In this document: piece after piece, positions 63,960 through 64,000 of the stretch
Position numbering within the stretch: the first letter of the stretch is position 1
Layout of the letters: each line of letters starts with the position of its first letter
Origin: Arabidopsis thaliana
Taxonomy: Eukaryota; Streptophyta; Magnoliopsida; Brassicales; Brassicaceae
DNA: 64,000 bases
Direction: 5' to 3'
Assembly: GCF_000001735.4 (NCBI RefSeq)
Contig: NC_003070.9
Span: 16,911,971-16,975,970 of the forward strand
Translations under genes and position numbers: made by a program
Notes under the pieces: model-generated
Database searches by the model: none
What the model saw: only the letters and a program-made list of their open reading frames with translations
What the model was told of the DNA's origin: nothing

Positions 63960-64000
63960 ATGGCGAATAATCCTCCGCAGTCTTCTGGTACCCAGGTTTG
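63960..64000 (+). CDS. PRP40A: PRP40A, U1 snRNP-associated splicing factor (5' end only)
   Basis: The window ends 41 bases into this gene. The start MANNPPQSSGTQ matches the N-terminus of Arabidopsis PRP40A (At1g44910) as I recall it, a WW/FF-domain protein that bridges U1 snRNP and RNA polymerase II. CAG/GTTTG near 63995 may be the first splice donor. The stretch ~63680-63959 is the likely promoter and 5' leader. With so few codons the call leans on gene order. Confidence 0.75.
   Translation, partial: MANNPPQSSGTQV

Overview
This is plant nuclear DNA. Genes are intron-split and the spacers are AT-rich. The protein content (a ChaC-type glutathione cyclotransferase, an UMAMIT amino acid exporter, a GeBP/storekeeper factor, ERF014, MCM2, PRP40A) matches, from memory, the At1g44790 to At1g44910 interval of Arabidopsis thaliana chromosome 1. 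Locus and family names are recalled, not searched. Transposon density fits pericentromeric chromatin.

Layout. 0.4-4.9 kb: GGCT2;3 and UMAMIT18/SIAR1, both minus. 4.9-11.6 kb: spacer with a Stowaway-like MITE and small repeats. 11.65-12.54 kb: intronless GeBP-type gene. 14.38-16.38 kb: M20 aminoacylase-like peptidase, with a foldback element just upstream. 17.7-18.6 kb: a Harbinger-like MITE and an Emigrant-like element. 21.8-22.5 kb: ERF014. 24.8-27.5 kb: two SINE copies of one family in opposite orientation, and a MITE. 27.9-30.4 kb: YbaK/ProXp-ala-like tRNA-editing protein, 307 aa, with one GC-AG intron.

30.67-50.44 kb is the most interesting part. A MITE is split in two by a composite Mutator-like element (MULE) of about 19.4 kb. 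The MULE has diverged terminal inverted repeats at 30867-30945 and 50147-50225 and a 12-bp flanking direct repeat. From left to right it holds an apparently intact mudrA-type transposase (949 aa, complete DDE triad, SWIM and CCHC zinc motifs), a family of short F-box-like (At2g35280-type) genes and relics, an intact 244-aa RPA70-like OB-fold gene, and a Kaonashi-type DUF1985/Ulp1 SUMO-protease gene broken by several nonsense codons. The protease gene also contains a tandem array of about 443-bp exon units. Transposase and Ulp1 gene are transcribed inward from opposite ends.

50.5-51.0 kb: second Emigrant-like copy. 51.4-52.8 kb: a truncated mitochondrial OXA1/YidC-like protein gene. 53.09-53.67 kb: a decayed duplicate of the MCM2 promoter and first exon, itself carrying two copies of the acidic module. 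53.9-55.8 kb: tandem repeats, possibly Helitron-derived. 56.8-57.3 kb: FBD/LRR F-box relic. 57.39-57.75 kb: an intact MITE of the family split by the MULE. 58.3-62.5 kb: complete MCM2 (16 exons, 936 aa) behind two E2F-type sites. 62.8-63.5 kb: another MULE-type MITE. 63.96 kb to the end: first codons of PRP40A.

The host genes are ordinary single-copy plant genes with no shared pathway. The organising theme is repeated DNA-transposon insertion and local duplication between them. Exon boundaries were derived by hand from GT/AG sites and reading frame.
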